A stretch of DNA of 35,610 bases from Actinomycetes bacterium (lineage in GTDB: Bacteria; Actinomycetota; Actinomycetes; S36-B12): the NCBI GenBank assembly GCA_014190275.1, contig BJGE01000017.1:1-35610 (forward strand), written 5' to 3'. Shown here piece by piece: positions 16,256 to 24,769 of this stretch (within the stretch, counting starts at the first letter, position 1; every line of letters begins with the position of its first letter). The notes beneath the pieces are model-generated. The model had not been told where the DNA came from, did not search any database, and worked only from the letters and a program-made list of their open reading frames with translations. Position numbers and translations under genes: made by a program.

Positions 16256-17508
16256 GTCGCAACCAGGTGCGTCGATCAGCCGGCCTCGGTAAGAGCGGTC
16301 CGCTAAATTCTGGTGACGACACCGGATGCACCATCTTGCACGTAGACATGGATGCGTTCTTTGCGCTAGTTGAGTTGCGAACTCGACCAGAACTCCATGG
16401 CAAACCGGTCATTGTTGGTGGGGGCAGCAGAGGGGTTGTGCTCTCGGCAACATATGAAGCTCGTGCCTTAGGCGTGCACTCGGCCATGCCTATGTCCCGG
16501 GCTCTGCGTCTTGCCCCTCATGCGGTGGTTATCGCCCCCGACCATCGCAAATACACTGAAGTAAGCCGCAATGTGATGGCGTTATTTAATTCTATTACAC
16601 CGTTGGTTGAACCATTGAGCCTCGATGAGGCATTTTTGGATATTTCCGGCACTATCAGGCGGTTGGGTTCGCCACTCGCAATTGCCGAACTAATCCGATC
16701 GCGAGTGGTAGATGAGCAGGGCATTACCTGTTCGGTTGGGATCGCTCCCACGAAGTTCATCGCGAAAATCGCATCCGCTAGATGTAAGCCAGATGGGGTT
16801 TTGGTGGTCCCAGCTGATCGGGTACTCGCTTTCTTGCACCCCTTGCCAGTTTCGGTCTTATGGGGTGTCGGTGAGCGCACCGAAGAGCAATTGACCCGGT
16901 TGGGCCTTTATACGGTCGGCGATATCGCAAATATGCCGATCGCGACTTTGCGGCGCGCCCTGGGGCAGGCGACAGGTACGCATCTGCATACGTTGGCGTG
17001 GGGGATTGATCCGCGCTCGGTCACGCCACATGAGCCGGAGAAAAGTATTGGCGCCGAGGAAACCTTCAGCCAAGACATTGATGACCCGGAGTTGATTTAC
17101 GCGAAACTCCTGCACTTAGCCGATGAGGTCGGCACTCGGGTGCGCGGCGCCGGGTACGTTAGCCGCACTATCTCATTAAAAGTCCGATTCTCGGATTTCA
17201 CTACCCTTTCCCGCTCACGCACCCTGACCACTCCAACCGACGTCACCCAAGAGTTCTATGAAACCGCCCGGGCTCTTTATGACAGTTTGGGGTTGGAGCG
17301 GGTCCGGGTCCGGCTGGTTGGAGTGCGGGCCGAGGGGCTCCGGGCCGCCGAGGGGGCCGCCCAACAGCTGATTTTGGGGGCCCCAGACCATGGCAGGCGG
17401 GAGGCCGAGGTGGCCGTTGATGCGCTCCGGGCCCGATTTGGCTCCGACGCAGTGCTCCCGGGCCGGCTAGTCGAGCGGGCCGATCCGACCGAAAGTTTGC
17501 CCAAATGA
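16252..17508 (+). CDS. dinB: Y-family DNA polymerase IV (DinB type)
   Basis: This 418-residue translesion polymerase has intact catalytic carboxylates: LHVDMDAFFA (D32) and PLSLDEAFLD (D125/E126). It is therefore an active Pol IV type and not the catalytically dead ImuB. Other landmarks are the steric-gate and fingers region (AATYEARALGVHSAMPMSRA in part), CSVGIAPTKFIAKIAS, the HhH thumb (LWGVGERTEEQLTRLGL) and the little finger with KSIGAEETF. QQLILG at residues 371-376 resembles a beta-clamp binding motif. ATG 16252 overlaps the dnaE2 stop and suggests tight translational coupling; an in-frame ATG at 16243 is an alternative. Confidence 0.93.
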   Translation: MSRNQVRRSAGLGKSGPLNSGDDTGCTILHVDMDAFFALVELRTRPELHGKPVIVGGGSRGVVLSATYEARALGVHSAMPMSRALRLAPHAVVIAPDHRKYTEVSRNVMALFNSITPLVEPLSLDEAFLDISGTIRRLGSPLAIAELIRSRVVDEQGITCSVGIAPTKFIAKIASARCKPDGVLVVPADRVLAFLHPLPVSVLWGVGERTEEQLTRLGLYTVGDIANMPIATLRRALGQATGTHLHTLAWGIDPRSVTPHEPEKSIGAEETFSQDIDDPELIYAKLLHLADEVGTRVRGAGYVSRTISLKVRFSDFTTLSRSRTLTTPTDVTQEFYETARALYDSLGLERVRVRLVGVRAEGLRAAEGAAQQLILGAPDHGRREAEVAVDALRARFGSDAVLPGRLVERADPTESLPK

Positions 17509-17592
17509 GGTGGCTGGGTTTCGCTTCTGGCCAGTCCCGCCTATTCTGTGACTTAATAGGGGAATCGGACCCGAGGAACGAGAGGAGTAGCG

Positions 17593-17979
17593 GTGCCACT
17601 TTCTGATCATGAGCAGCGCCTCTTGGAACAAATGGAGAAGGCCCTCTACGCCGAGGATCCAAAATTTGCCACCAGTTTGCGGTCGGCGAATAGCCGGGCC
17701 TCGCGTGGTCGAGCCGCCCTCGGTGTCTTGGGAGTTTTGGTCGGCATGGGACTAATTTTGGCCGGCGTGGCAACCATGATGATCGCACTCGGCATCATCG
17801 GATTTGCGTTGATGCTGGTCAGCGCGTTCATCGCTTATTCGGCATTCAAAGCCCCGGCGACTGTTGCGATAGAAACTGATACGCCAGTAGCTCCGCGTAA
17901 AGCGAAATCCTCAAATGGATTTATGGACCGCATGGAAGGCCGCTGGCGCAACCGCGGTGATGGCGCCCCAGGGCAGTAG
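17593..17979 (+). CDS. DUF3040 membrane protein
   Basis: This 128-residue protein starts with the DUF3040 signature PLSDHEQRLLEQMEKALYAEDPKFA. Two adjacent transmembrane segments follow (about residues 43-60 and 62-80) and a basic C-terminal tail. GTG 17593 has a good GAGGAG site upstream. In other actinobacteria DUF3040 genes often sit near dinB and the cell-division cluster; here no division genes follow. Function unknown. The 84-base gap after dinB contains an inverted repeat CCTATT/AATAGG (17540-17560), so separate transcription from the SOS cassette is possible. Confidence 0.85.
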   Translation: MPLSDHEQRLLEQMEKALYAEDPKFATSLRSANSRASRGRAALGVLGVLVGMGLILAGVATMMIALGIIGFALMLVSAFIAYSAFKAPATVAIETDTPVAPRKAKSSNGFMDRMEGRWRNRGDGAPGQ

Positions 17980-17994
17980 TCCATACTTGCCCGC

Positions 17995-18531
17995 ATGACA
18001 ACTTCTGACGCTGTGCAGCCGGCCGTACTCGGCCTCTTCTTTGAAGATTTTGTGGTTGGTACCACCTACCAACATCCCTTTGGACGCACCATTTCTGAGG
18101 CTGACTCAACCTGGTTCACTTTATTGACCTGTAACACCAATCAGAATCACTTCAACGCCGACCTTGCCAAGAGCAACCCGATTACGGGCGGCCGAGTCAT
18201 AGTTAACTCAGGATTTACGGTGGCACTGGTTCTTGGTTTGTCGGTAATTGACATGAGCCAAAACGCGGTGGCGAATCTAGGCTGGACCGATATCAAGTTG
18301 ACCCATCCGGTATATATCGGCGACACCTTGTACGCCGAGTCAATCTGCCTGGAAAAGCGGGAGAGTTCCTCACGGCCAGAACTTGGCATCATCCGCATGA
18401 AGACCCGTGGATTAAATCAAGATGGTGATGAAATTGTCTCATGGTTCCGGTCGGTCATGATCCCCAAGCGGTCTTCGGGAATCGGCCAGAATTATTTCCC
18501 GGCCGCAAAGTCCGGCCCACTTACCGCATAA
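17995..18531 (+). CDS. MaoC-family (hot-dog) dehydratase
   Basis: The 178-residue product has the single hot-dog fold of MaoC-like (R)-hydratases acting on acyl-CoA substrates. Recognisable parts are LFFEDFVVGTTYQHPFGRTISEAD, the hydratase segment TLLTCNTNQNHFNADLA with the catalytic His region, then GGRVIVNSGFTVALVLGLSV and the later strands HPVYIGDTLYAES and MKTRGLNQDGDEIVSW. Similar proteins are annotated as mesaconyl-CoA or beta-methylmalyl-CoA dehydratase-like, but the substrate cannot be fixed here. It begins 15 bases after the DUF3040 stop and its stop lies four bases from that of the convergent lipase gene. Confidence 0.88.
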   Translation: MTTSDAVQPAVLGLFFEDFVVGTTYQHPFGRTISEADSTWFTLLTCNTNQNHFNADLAKSNPITGGRVIVNSGFTVALVLGLSVIDMSQNAVANLGWTDIKLTHPVYIGDTLYAESICLEKRESSSRPELGIIRMKTRGLNQDGDEIVSWFRSVMIPKRSSGIGQNYFPAAKSGPLTA

Positions 18532-18535
18532 TCTG

Positions 18536-19777
18536 TTAACTGATGGGGGTGCCGGCGGGTGGGCTTACCGGTGGCGCAACATCACAGGTGCGCGTTGGTG
18601 GACGGCCGGCGAATCGGTCTGCTATCCAGTCCACGACCGCGGGCCCGATAGTCGTAGCGGTGTCTTGGTGGCTAACATCGCCGATCCACAGCATCTCGAT
18701 CATTGAACCCGCCTTGCACCACTTTTCTTGAAGCACCGCATTGGGCCAAGGCAAAACGATGGTATCGGCCGTGCTCTGCCCGATGAATACTGGCATTGAT
18801 GCTGGAAGTGGCGGCGGGGTTTGCTCACCTGCTCTCACCCCCCATTCAGTGTTAGTCGGGTTCACCGCAAAGAACTCTTGGCCTAAATCGATTCGAGCCA
18901 TACCTTCTATCGCGGCCGCGATGATGCACTCATTTGCCAATCGAGGGCCATTTGCCTGGCCTTTGGGGGAGATGTTCCCCTCGAGTGGTAAATCTGGATA
19001 AACCACCGGCCAGGATTCAACTATCTCTGGGCCTATCGCCCAGCCAACCGCGGTGTTCCACTGCGCCCCCATGATGAGGTTTAGTTCACCGGCCGGTGCG
19101 GCCGCTGCCACGCCGATCAAATTAAGTTCCGGCGCTAACTTCGGTGCAAGGTGCCCAGCCCAAAGGGAGGAGTGCCCGCCTTGGGAATGGCCCCAAACCA
19201 CGTATTCGGTGCCCACCTGGGCATCGGGGAATTCGCGCAGCGCGCGCACCGAGTTCACAACGTCACGCACCTCGGCTTGTGCTACCAGGTACAGATTCGG
19301 CCCGGGGGTGCCCATGCCCGCATAATCGGTTGAGACAACCACCCAGCCAAACTGCATCATCTGATCGAGCCAGTTCGTGGTGTCCTGCAGTGGATTAGTA
19401 GATCGAGATGGAGTGCAAGCATCGCCTTGGCCCACGGTGCCGTGCGCCCAGGCAACCACCTTGCGCCCACCTGCTGGCGCGGGCCCGTCGGGGATGAACA
19501 TCATGCCGCCAGAAACCGCGGGAGTTCCGTCCGGGCGCTGCGTGGAGTAGAGCATCCGGTAGGCGGTCGCACCAGGAACGTCAACGGCTAAAGGTTCGCT
19601 GCGAATCAAGGTGCCGGGCTTGGCTGGAATGGGGTCAGGTGGGGTGTAAAAGGCGTCGAGCCCGCTTTGGGTCGCAGCTGTCTCCCGGGTGGTCGCGACA
19701 TAGGCCGCGACCATGGCCATGAGCAGTGCGAACACAACCGCACCCACCACCAGCAGGGTCCACTTGACGACGCGCAT
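18536..19777 (-). CDS. Secreted or membrane-anchored lipase-like alpha/beta hydrolase
   Basis: This 413-residue protein belongs to the secretory lipase (LIP) type. An N-terminal hydrophobic segment (about residues 5-28, LLVVGAVVFALLMAMVAAYV) is a signal peptide or anchor. The hydrolase core shows VVAWAHGTVGQGDACTPS (oxyanion region), STDYAGMGTPG, the nucleophile elbow GHSQGGHSS (S198), an Asp in QSTADTIVLPWP and a His in VSHQDT completing the triad. Probable role: ester or lipid hydrolysis at the cell surface. The start is at 19777 with positively charged RVVK before the hydrophobic segment. It has no operon partner: it is convergent with maoC and divergent from the next gene. Confidence 0.88.
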   Translation of the reverse strand: MRVVKWTLLVVGAVVFALLMAMVAAYVATTRETAATQSGLDAFYTPPDPIPAKPGTLIRSEPLAVDVPGATAYRMLYSTQRPDGTPAVSGGMMFIPDGPAPAGGRKVVAWAHGTVGQGDACTPSRSTNPLQDTTNWLDQMMQFGWVVVSTDYAGMGTPGPNLYLVAQAEVRDVVNSVRALREFPDAQVGTEYVVWGHSQGGHSSLWAGHLAPKLAPELNLIGVAAAAPAGELNLIMGAQWNTAVGWAIGPEIVESWPVVYPDLPLEGNISPKGQANGPRLANECIIAAAIEGMARIDLGQEFFAVNPTNTEWGVRAGEQTPPPLPASMPVFIGQSTADTIVLPWPNAVLQEKWCKAGSMIEMLWIGDVSHQDTATTIGPAVVDWIADRFAGRPPTRTCDVAPPVSPPAGTPIS

Positions 19778-19875
19778 GGGTAGCAGGATATCTGGTTGGC
19801 TCAGATGGAGCGCCCCTTTGACGGATGATCGGTACCTAATCCAACCCTGGCGCGCCTTTAGGAGATGATTGGCCT

Positions 19876-20418
19876 ATGACGACACCGGGGGACCAGCCCG
19901 ATGAGGCGGCTACGCAGGAGGTTGTCCTTGTCGTCAACCCGGTAATCGGCCCGACGGTGCAACCCTCGAACCCACTTGGTGGCCTGGTAGGGGCGGCCAC
20001 GGGTCTGGTGGGCGCGGTGCACTCGGTAATTGAGCAAACGGTTATTGCTGGGGTGAATGCGGCATTGGATCGCGTGGTGCCAATCGCGGTGAATGCGGTG
20101 CTTGATCGCATGGATCTAACCCAGATAGTACTTGATCATGTCGATATTGATGCCTTGGTTGCCAAAGCCAATATGGATGCGATTATCGACAAAGTCCCAA
20201 TAGTCGATATTGCTGATTATGTAATTGCCGAAATTGACCTGCCAAAAATCATTCGTGAATCAACGGGTGGTGTTGCGACAGACGCGGTCAATGCGGCGCG
20301 GCTGCAGGCGCTATCTGTGGATAAACTAATAAACAGGATTGCAGATTCAATGTTGTTGCGGAGTAAAGGTCGCAAAGTTGAATCGCCCCTTAAATTTGAT
20401 TTGGCTGATCAGCAATGA
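19876..20418 (+). CDS. Amphipathic-repeat protein coupled to an RDD membrane protein
   Basis: No domain name can be given to this 180-residue protein. After an N-terminal Val/Pro-rich stretch, residues about 60-140 form a run of short repeats with alternating D and V/I/L (for example VDIDALVAKANMDAIIDKV), ending in AEIDLPKIIRESTGGVATDAV. This is probably a series of amphipathic helices lying on the membrane. The same arrangement, DLD-V repeats then IIRESTG then an RDD gene, is familiar from other actinobacteria. ATG 19876 has AGGAG about 12 bases upstream. Its stop overlaps the RDD start (ATGA). A functional complex with the RDD protein is inferred. Confidence 0.75.
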   Translation: MTTPGDQPDEAATQEVVLVVNPVIGPTVQPSNPLGGLVGAATGLVGAVHSVIEQTVIAGVNAALDRVVPIAVNAVLDRMDLTQIVLDHVDIDALVAKANMDAIIDKVPIVDIADYVIAEIDLPKIIRESTGGVATDAVNAARLQALSVDKLINRIADSMLLRSKGRKVESPLKFDLADQQ

Positions 20419-20954
20419 CGAGTTTCCAAGAATTCCGAAAGCGATTGGCATCCGGTGAGGTGGTTGACCCAGCGGCAATCACAATCCCTAAAAAGGCGCA
20501 GGCGATGCAGGGGCAGCGGTCAGGTCTGGTTACCAGGACCATGGCCGTGGGGATCGACATTGCGGCTGTCCTTATCGTCATGCTCATTTGCTACGGGCTG
20601 CTCTGGTTGTTCCTGTTGCTACTCGCCCCGATCCATATATTCCAGATGCCTGTCACTACTTGGTTCTTTGTCGCTGGTTTTGGGTTGCTGTGGGCCTACT
20701 GGACAGCATCGTGGGCGTTATCGGGTCGAACATTAGGCAATCACATGATGGGGTTGCTCGTGGTGGACTACCAAGGCAACCGGTTGTCCTGGGTACTTTC
20801 TGCGGCCCGAGCAATTTTCTCAATGGTGTTACCCATCGGGTTGCTTTGGTTAATTGTGAGCCCAACTAATCGTTCGATTCAAGATACCGTTTTACGCACC
20901 AGCGTCCTGCACGATTGGGCCGTTACCCATAATGACCCATTCGTTAAGGAATAA
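20415..20954 (+). CDS. RDD-family membrane protein
   Basis: This 179-residue protein shows the RDD domain: a charged helix entry (LVTRTMAVGIDIAAVLIVMLIC), a second transmembrane helix (VTTWFFVAGFGLLWAYW), the conserved SGRTLGNHMMGLLVVDYQGNRLSW turn, and a third helix (IFSMVLPIGLLWLIVSPTNRSIQD). The usual arginine and aspartates are present at TRTMAVGID and NRSIQDTVL. RDD proteins are thought to be transport- or ion-related, but the function is not established. It is translationally coupled to the preceding repeat protein and overlaps the convergent DUF3048 gene by 11 bases. Confidence 0.88.
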   Translation: MTSFQEFRKRLASGEVVDPAAITIPKKAQAMQGQRSGLVTRTMAVGIDIAAVLIVMLICYGLLWLFLLLLAPIHIFQMPVTTWFFVAGFGLLWAYWTASWALSGRTLGNHMMGLLVVDYQGNRLSWVLSAARAIFSMVLPIGLLWLIVSPTNRSIQDTVLRTSVLHDWAVTHNDPFVKE

Positions 20955-22032
20955 TCTTTGCAGTGCGTTGACGATCAACCAGGGCGATCCAAATTTGTCC
21001 GGGCTTGAACGGCATCGGGGTGCCATCGGCTAGTGCAAAAGTAGTACCAAGTTCTTCACTCGGACGATTCCAGATGACATCCCAAACCTGACCATCGCGC
21101 AGGACAAGTGCCTGACCGGTACCCACCGTCTTGGCGAGCGGAGTGCGACCGCCGCTATGGTCGTGATAACCGGAGTCGGTTTGCCGCACATATTGGATGA
21201 TCACCGTGCTTGCCTGCTGGCTTCCCTCAATCTCCTCACCCTTAGCTGGTGCACCATTTAATCGAACGTTGTAATGTCCGATAAATGGGTCATATACAAA
21301 ACGAACACTTGAGTACGGCCACTCGGCGGTCACCTTGCTGGCGGGCCTGCCACCGAGTGGAGTGTCCTCGGAAAACAGAAAGCCGACGTCGGTGCTGACC
21401 GAGGCTTTTGGCGCCCTTTCTAGCATCACCTGGCCATCAGCGAAGTAGTTATAAGGCGCTCTGCGATTAGCGTCCCGCGAGTAGCCTTCACCACCCTTGT
21501 TGGCTGAGACATCTTCAAATGAAGCCGCTTCGAGCTTGGGCCAGAGCTTTTGTTGGGCGCCTGAGAAAGCAAATGCCGGGCTGCCGTACTGAGCCAGCAG
21601 ATCGATATCAGTGATTCGGGCAGAGCGAACCGGGCCGATCCGATCCGGAATCGTGGCAGAGAACACTGCGGCAAGGCGCGTTAGACCCCATTCCACTTCT
21701 TCGATGTAGACCACATCGGCTGCAGCCAGCCCGGCATGGGGCTGCGCATTTCTGGTGTTATCGAGTTTGACCACCAGTACTGGTTTCGGGGTGGGCTCGG
21801 GTAGGCCCGTTAATGGAGAACGTAAAACAGGTGGGCTGGGCGTCGGGCTGGGCGTCGGGCTGGGCGTAGGCGTTGGGGTTGAAGTAGTGGCGGGGCCGGA
21901 TTGCGAAGGGCTGGCGGCCGGTGCACTGTTAGCCGAGGGATTGGCGGCATTTGTGGTTGAAGTGTTGCTAGTGCATGAGGCAAGGAGTAAGGCGGCTCCA
22001 ATTAAGGCTAGAGCCATACGCAGTTGAACCAT
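20944..22032 (-). CDS. DUF3048-domain lipoprotein (YerB-like)
   Basis: This 362-residue lipoprotein has a type II signal peptide with lipobox LLASC (Cys20). A Ser/Thr/Pro/Ala linker follows (about 21-70) that includes a TPSP repeat. The DUF3048 N-terminal region ([30 protein letters not shown], in part; [30 protein letters not shown]) and C-terminal region ([36 protein letters not shown]) complete it. It probably sits outside the membrane, tethered through the linker to reach into the wall. Biochemical role unknown. Only 64 bases separate its start from the preferred rnhB start on the other strand. Confidence 0.88.
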   Translation of the reverse strand: MVQLRMALALIGAALLLASCTSNTSTTNAANPSANSAPAASPSQSGPATTSTPTPTPSPTPSPTPSPPVLRSPLTGLPEPTPKPVLVVKLDNTRNAQPHAGLAAADVVYIEEVEWGLTRLAAVFSATIPDRIGPVRSARITDIDLLAQYGSPAFAFSGAQQKLWPKLEAASFEDVSANKGGEGYSRDANRRAPYNYFADGQVMLERAPKASVSTDVGFLFSEDTPLGGRPASKVTAEWPYSSVRFVYDPFIGHYNVRLNGAPAKGEEIEGSQQASTVIIQYVRQTDSGYHDHSGGRTPLAKTVGTGQALVLRDGQVWDVIWNRPSEELGTTFALADGTPMPFKPGQIWIALVDRQRTAKIIP

Positions 22033-22096
22033 TAGTGCACTCTATGTGTTGGGACCCACCTACCCGGGTAAGCGCTCGGTCAGCGATAGTTGCGTC

Positions 22097-22777
22097 GTGA
22101 AGGCCGTTTCAACCCCGGACCCCACCTTGCGGGTTGAGCGCGCACTGTTGCGAGCCCATGGTGGTCTGCTTGCGGCAATCGACGAAGTGGGTCGAGGCGC
22201 ACTGGCCGGGCCGGTCAGCGTGGGCGTGGTTGTCATCTCTGCCCGGACCACCACGGCCCCCGAGGGGGTGCGTGATTCCAAATTACTTGCTGTGCAACGT
22301 CGAGTTGAATTAGCTCCGCAAATCATGCAGTGGTGTGTGGCATCAAACGTCGGTCACGCTTCCAATGTGGAGATCGATGAGATCGGGATAATCGCGGCGC
22401 TCAGGCTGGCGGGAAGAAGGGCACTGGTGGCATTAACTGTCGCGGGTGTGCAGCCATCGGTGGTGTTGCTTGATGGCAGCCACGATTGGCTGACGCCTCC
22501 TCGGCCTAGTTTGTTCGATGATTTCACCGATAATTGGCTCCCACCTCCGGTGGTGATGAAAGTTAAGGCCGACATGACATGCTCCGCGGTGGCTGCAGCG
22601 AGTGTGTTGGCCAAAGTCGAACGTGATGCGCAGATGACCCTGCACGCCAAGGACTATCCGGCCTATGGCTGGGATGGAAATAAGGGTTACGCGGCACCTG
22701 AGCACCTGGTGGCCTTACGCGACGCCGGACCCACCCCGCTGCATCGAATCTCATGGAAGTTGCCGGGGGTTGGTTAG
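22097..22777 (+). CDS. rnhB: Ribonuclease HII
   Basis: It cleaves the RNA strand of RNA-DNA hybrids and nicks at misincorporated ribonucleotides. Key motifs are [14 protein letters not shown] (catalytic D and E), [18 protein letters not shown] (third Asp) and [21 protein letters not shown] (fourth Asp). The end of the protein keeps [15 protein letters not shown] 22097 is preferred (226 residues) because family members begin just before TLRVERALL and because an upstream GTG at 22046 would leave only 13 bases to the divergent DUF3048 gene. The 97-base gap to yraN contains TTATCCCCA and GTCCACAG motifs of unclear meaning. Confidence 0.92.
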   Translation: MKAVSTPDPTLRVERALLRAHGGLLAAIDEVGRGALAGPVSVGVVVISARTTTAPEGVRDSKLLAVQRRVELAPQIMQWCVASNVGHASNVEIDEIGIIAALRLAGRRALVALTVAGVQPSVVLLDGSHDWLTPPRPSLFDDFTDNWLPPPVVMKVKADMTCSAVAAASVLAKVERDAQMTLHAKDYPAYGWDGNKGYAAPEHLVALRDAGPTPLHRISWKLPGVG

Positions 22778-22874
22778 GGCTTATCCCCAATACAGCCGTA
22801 TTGCACTCCCCGTCCACAGCCGGTCTTAGGACGCTGGCGGTCAAGCACCGCACCCGCGAGAGTTCGCGCAAGGG

Positions 22875-23240
22875 GTGGTGACGATGCGAAGAAAAGACGC
22901 ACTTGGCCAATATGGCGAGGAAGTGGCCGCACGCTACCTAAGCACCCTCGGGCTGACGGTAATTGAGCGAAATTGGCGATGTGATTGCGGCGAAATAGAC
23001 ATTGTCGCGAGTGAAGGCAATGCACTGGTGGTATGCGAGGTAAAAACTCGAAGCAGTGAAGCGTTTGGCAGTCCATTTGATGCCATCACTCAGCGCAAGT
23101 TACGACGATTGCGGCAATTGGCTACTAAGTGGCTCGAGTCCCACCAGATTTACGCACCGGTGGTGCGAATCGACGTTATCGGAATCGTTCAGGGTGTCAT
23201 CGGACCACCAGACATCAAGCACCTACGCGGAGTTGAGTGA
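22875..23240 (+). CDS. yraN: UPF0102 family putative endonuclease YraN
   Basis: The protein of about 121 residues has a PD-(D/E)XK nuclease-like core: LGQYGEEVAARYL, ERNWRCDCGEIDIVASEG and VVCEVKTRS. These show the E-x-D, then E-x-K arrangement of the Holliday-junction-resolvase-like family. The specific role is unknown. Possible starts are GTG 22875, GTG 22878 and ATG 22884; AAGGGG upstream suits the last best. The final bases overlap the comM GTG start (GTGA). The chain rnhB-yraN-comM-dprA-xerC is a common actinobacterial order. Confidence 0.88.
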   Translation: MVTMRRKDALGQYGEEVAARYLSTLGLTVIERNWRCDCGEIDIVASEGNALVVCEVKTRSSEAFGSPFDAITQRKLRRLRQLATKWLESHQIYAPVVRIDVIGIVQGVIGPPDIKHLRGVE

Positions 23241-24769
23241 ATATGGTTGCTCAGGTCCAAGGTGTTGTGGTGTCAGGTGTAGCCGGCCTGGTGATTAGCG
23301 TTGAAGTTGAAGTAGCCCAAGGCTTGCCGAGTGTCGGGGTTATTGGCTTAGCGGATGCGGCCGTCGGCGAATCGAGGTGGCGCGTGCGCTCAGCCATCGG
23401 TAATGCCGGTTGCAGATGGCCAGTCGCGCGGGTGACTATTGGCCTTTCACCTGCCGATATCCCAAAACACGGCACCAGTTTGGACTTGCCTATTGCTGTC
23501 GGGGTACTCCTAGCGACAGAACAAATCCCGAAGGATTGCGCGAGAGACGCAACCTTTATTGGTGAACTGGGTTTGGACGGAGCCCTACGACCATACCGCG
23601 CAGCTTTACCCGCGGCTATCGCAGCAAAACTATCCGGTATCAGTCGCGTATATGTGGCACCGGGCAGTGCGCGGCAGGTGTCAGTGGTCCCGGGCGTTGA
23701 AGTAGTCGTGATACGCGATCTTCGGCAATTGGTGTCGGTCCTAAGAGGCGAAGCTTCGGGCGATGCAATACCCGAGGCAGATCCAATCGATCCGGTGGCC
23801 GCGACCTTGGATATGCGAGATATCCGTGGTCATGCTCATGGCCGGTTTGCCCTCGAGGTGGCTGCGGCGGGCGCGCACCACCTTTCACTCTTGGGTCCAC
23901 CCGGAGTTGGCAAGACGATGCTGGCGGAACGACTACCCACAATTTTGCCCGATCTCGATGAGCAAACTGCAATTGACGTCACATCTATTCATGCCGTGGC
24001 CGGGCGCTTGCCGCTAGCGTCCGGGCTCGTTTGCCGGCCACCATTTCAAGCTCCCCATCATTCAGCTTCGGCAACTGCGCTATTGGGTACCGTGCGCGGG
24101 CGCCATGCGATTCCAGGTGCACTCACGCTGGCGCACGGGGGTGTGCTCTTTCTAGACGAAGCACCAGAGTTCAGTCGTCCGTGCCTGGAAGGACTGCGAC
24201 AACCGATGGAGTCGGGGACGGTGCGAATAATGCGGGCGACAGAAAGCGTAGATCTACCAGCTCGATTCCAATTAGTGTTAGCGGCGAACCCGTGCCCGTG
24301 CGGTAACGGAATTGGTAAGGGCGCATCTTGCAAGTGCACGGCGATGGCCAAAAGACGTTACGGCGAGCGCTTATCCGGGCCGCTGCGTGACCGAATCGAT
24401 ATCCGACTGGAGGTGCTTCGCCCAACAATGGGTGAGTTGGCCGGTCCGGTCGCAGATAGCAGTTTGCAGATTGCCGGACGCGTTGGTGGGGCGCGCGCTA
24501 GAGCCGCCCATCGTTTTAGTGAATTGCCATGGTCCGTTAACTCACAATTGCCCCCCGGGGAGCTACGCCGAAAGTGGGCCCCGGATCCGGGCGGCTGCGC
24601 CCTTTTAATCGAAGCCGAGCGCGGTGGTTTAAGTCTGCGTGGGGCCGATCGGGTGGTGCGAGTGGCGTGGACTCTTGCGGATCTCTGCGGGGTCGATCTG
24701 CCGAGCCGTGATCACATTGCGATGGCCCTTGGTCTACGCGGCGCAGATAACGGATCGAAGTATGACTGA
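23237..24769 (+). CDS. comM: YifB/ComM-type Mg-chelatase-like AAA+ ATPase
   Basis: At 510 residues it has the normal length. The N-terminal Lon-like ChlI domain (SVEVEVAQGLPSVGVIGLAD, in part; GLSPADIPKHGTSLDLPIA) covers about residues 1-120. The AAA+ domain shows Walker A LLGPPGVGKTMLAE (about 218-228) and Walker B GGVLFLDEAPEF (D307/E308), then AANPCPCG and a cysteine-rich stretch (CGNGIGKGASCKC). LRDRIDIRLEV and the C-terminal Mg-chelatase lid finish the protein. ComM relatives drive branch migration of recombination intermediates during natural transformation. The start GTG overlaps the yraN stop and the 3' end overlaps dprA by eight bases. Confidence 0.92.
   Translation: MNMVAQVQGVVVSGVAGLVISVEVEVAQGLPSVGVIGLADAAVGESRWRVRSAIGNAGCRWPVARVTIGLSPADIPKHGTSLDLPIAVGVLLATEQIPKDCARDATFIGELGLDGALRPYRAALPAAIAAKLSGISRVYVAPGSARQVSVVPGVEVVVIRDLRQLVSVLRGEASGDAIPEADPIDPVAATLDMRDIRGHAHGRFALEVAAAGAHHLSLLGPPGVGKTMLAERLPTILPDLDEQTAIDVTSIHAVAGRLPLASGLVCRPPFQAPHHSASATALLGTVRGRHAIPGALTLAHGGVLFLDEAPEFSRPCLEGLRQPMESGTVRIMRATESVDLPARFQLVLAANPCPCGNGIGKGASCKCTAMAKRRYGERLSGPLRDRIDIRLEVLRPTMGELAGPVADSSLQIAGRVGGARARAAHRFSELPWSVNSQLPPGELRRKWAPDPGGCALLIEAERGGLSLRGADRVVRVAWTLADLCGVDLPSRDHIAMALGLRGADNGSKYD

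Noticed and set aside
16252-17508. Calling the Y-family gene imuB
   Set aside because: ImuB lacks the catalytic carboxylates; here DMDAFFA and SLDEAFLD are intact.
22781-22819. TTATCCCCA and GTCCACAG as DnaA boxes or an origin
   Set aside because: Only two imperfect matches in a 97-base gap between rnhB and yraN, with no dnaA or dnaN nearby.
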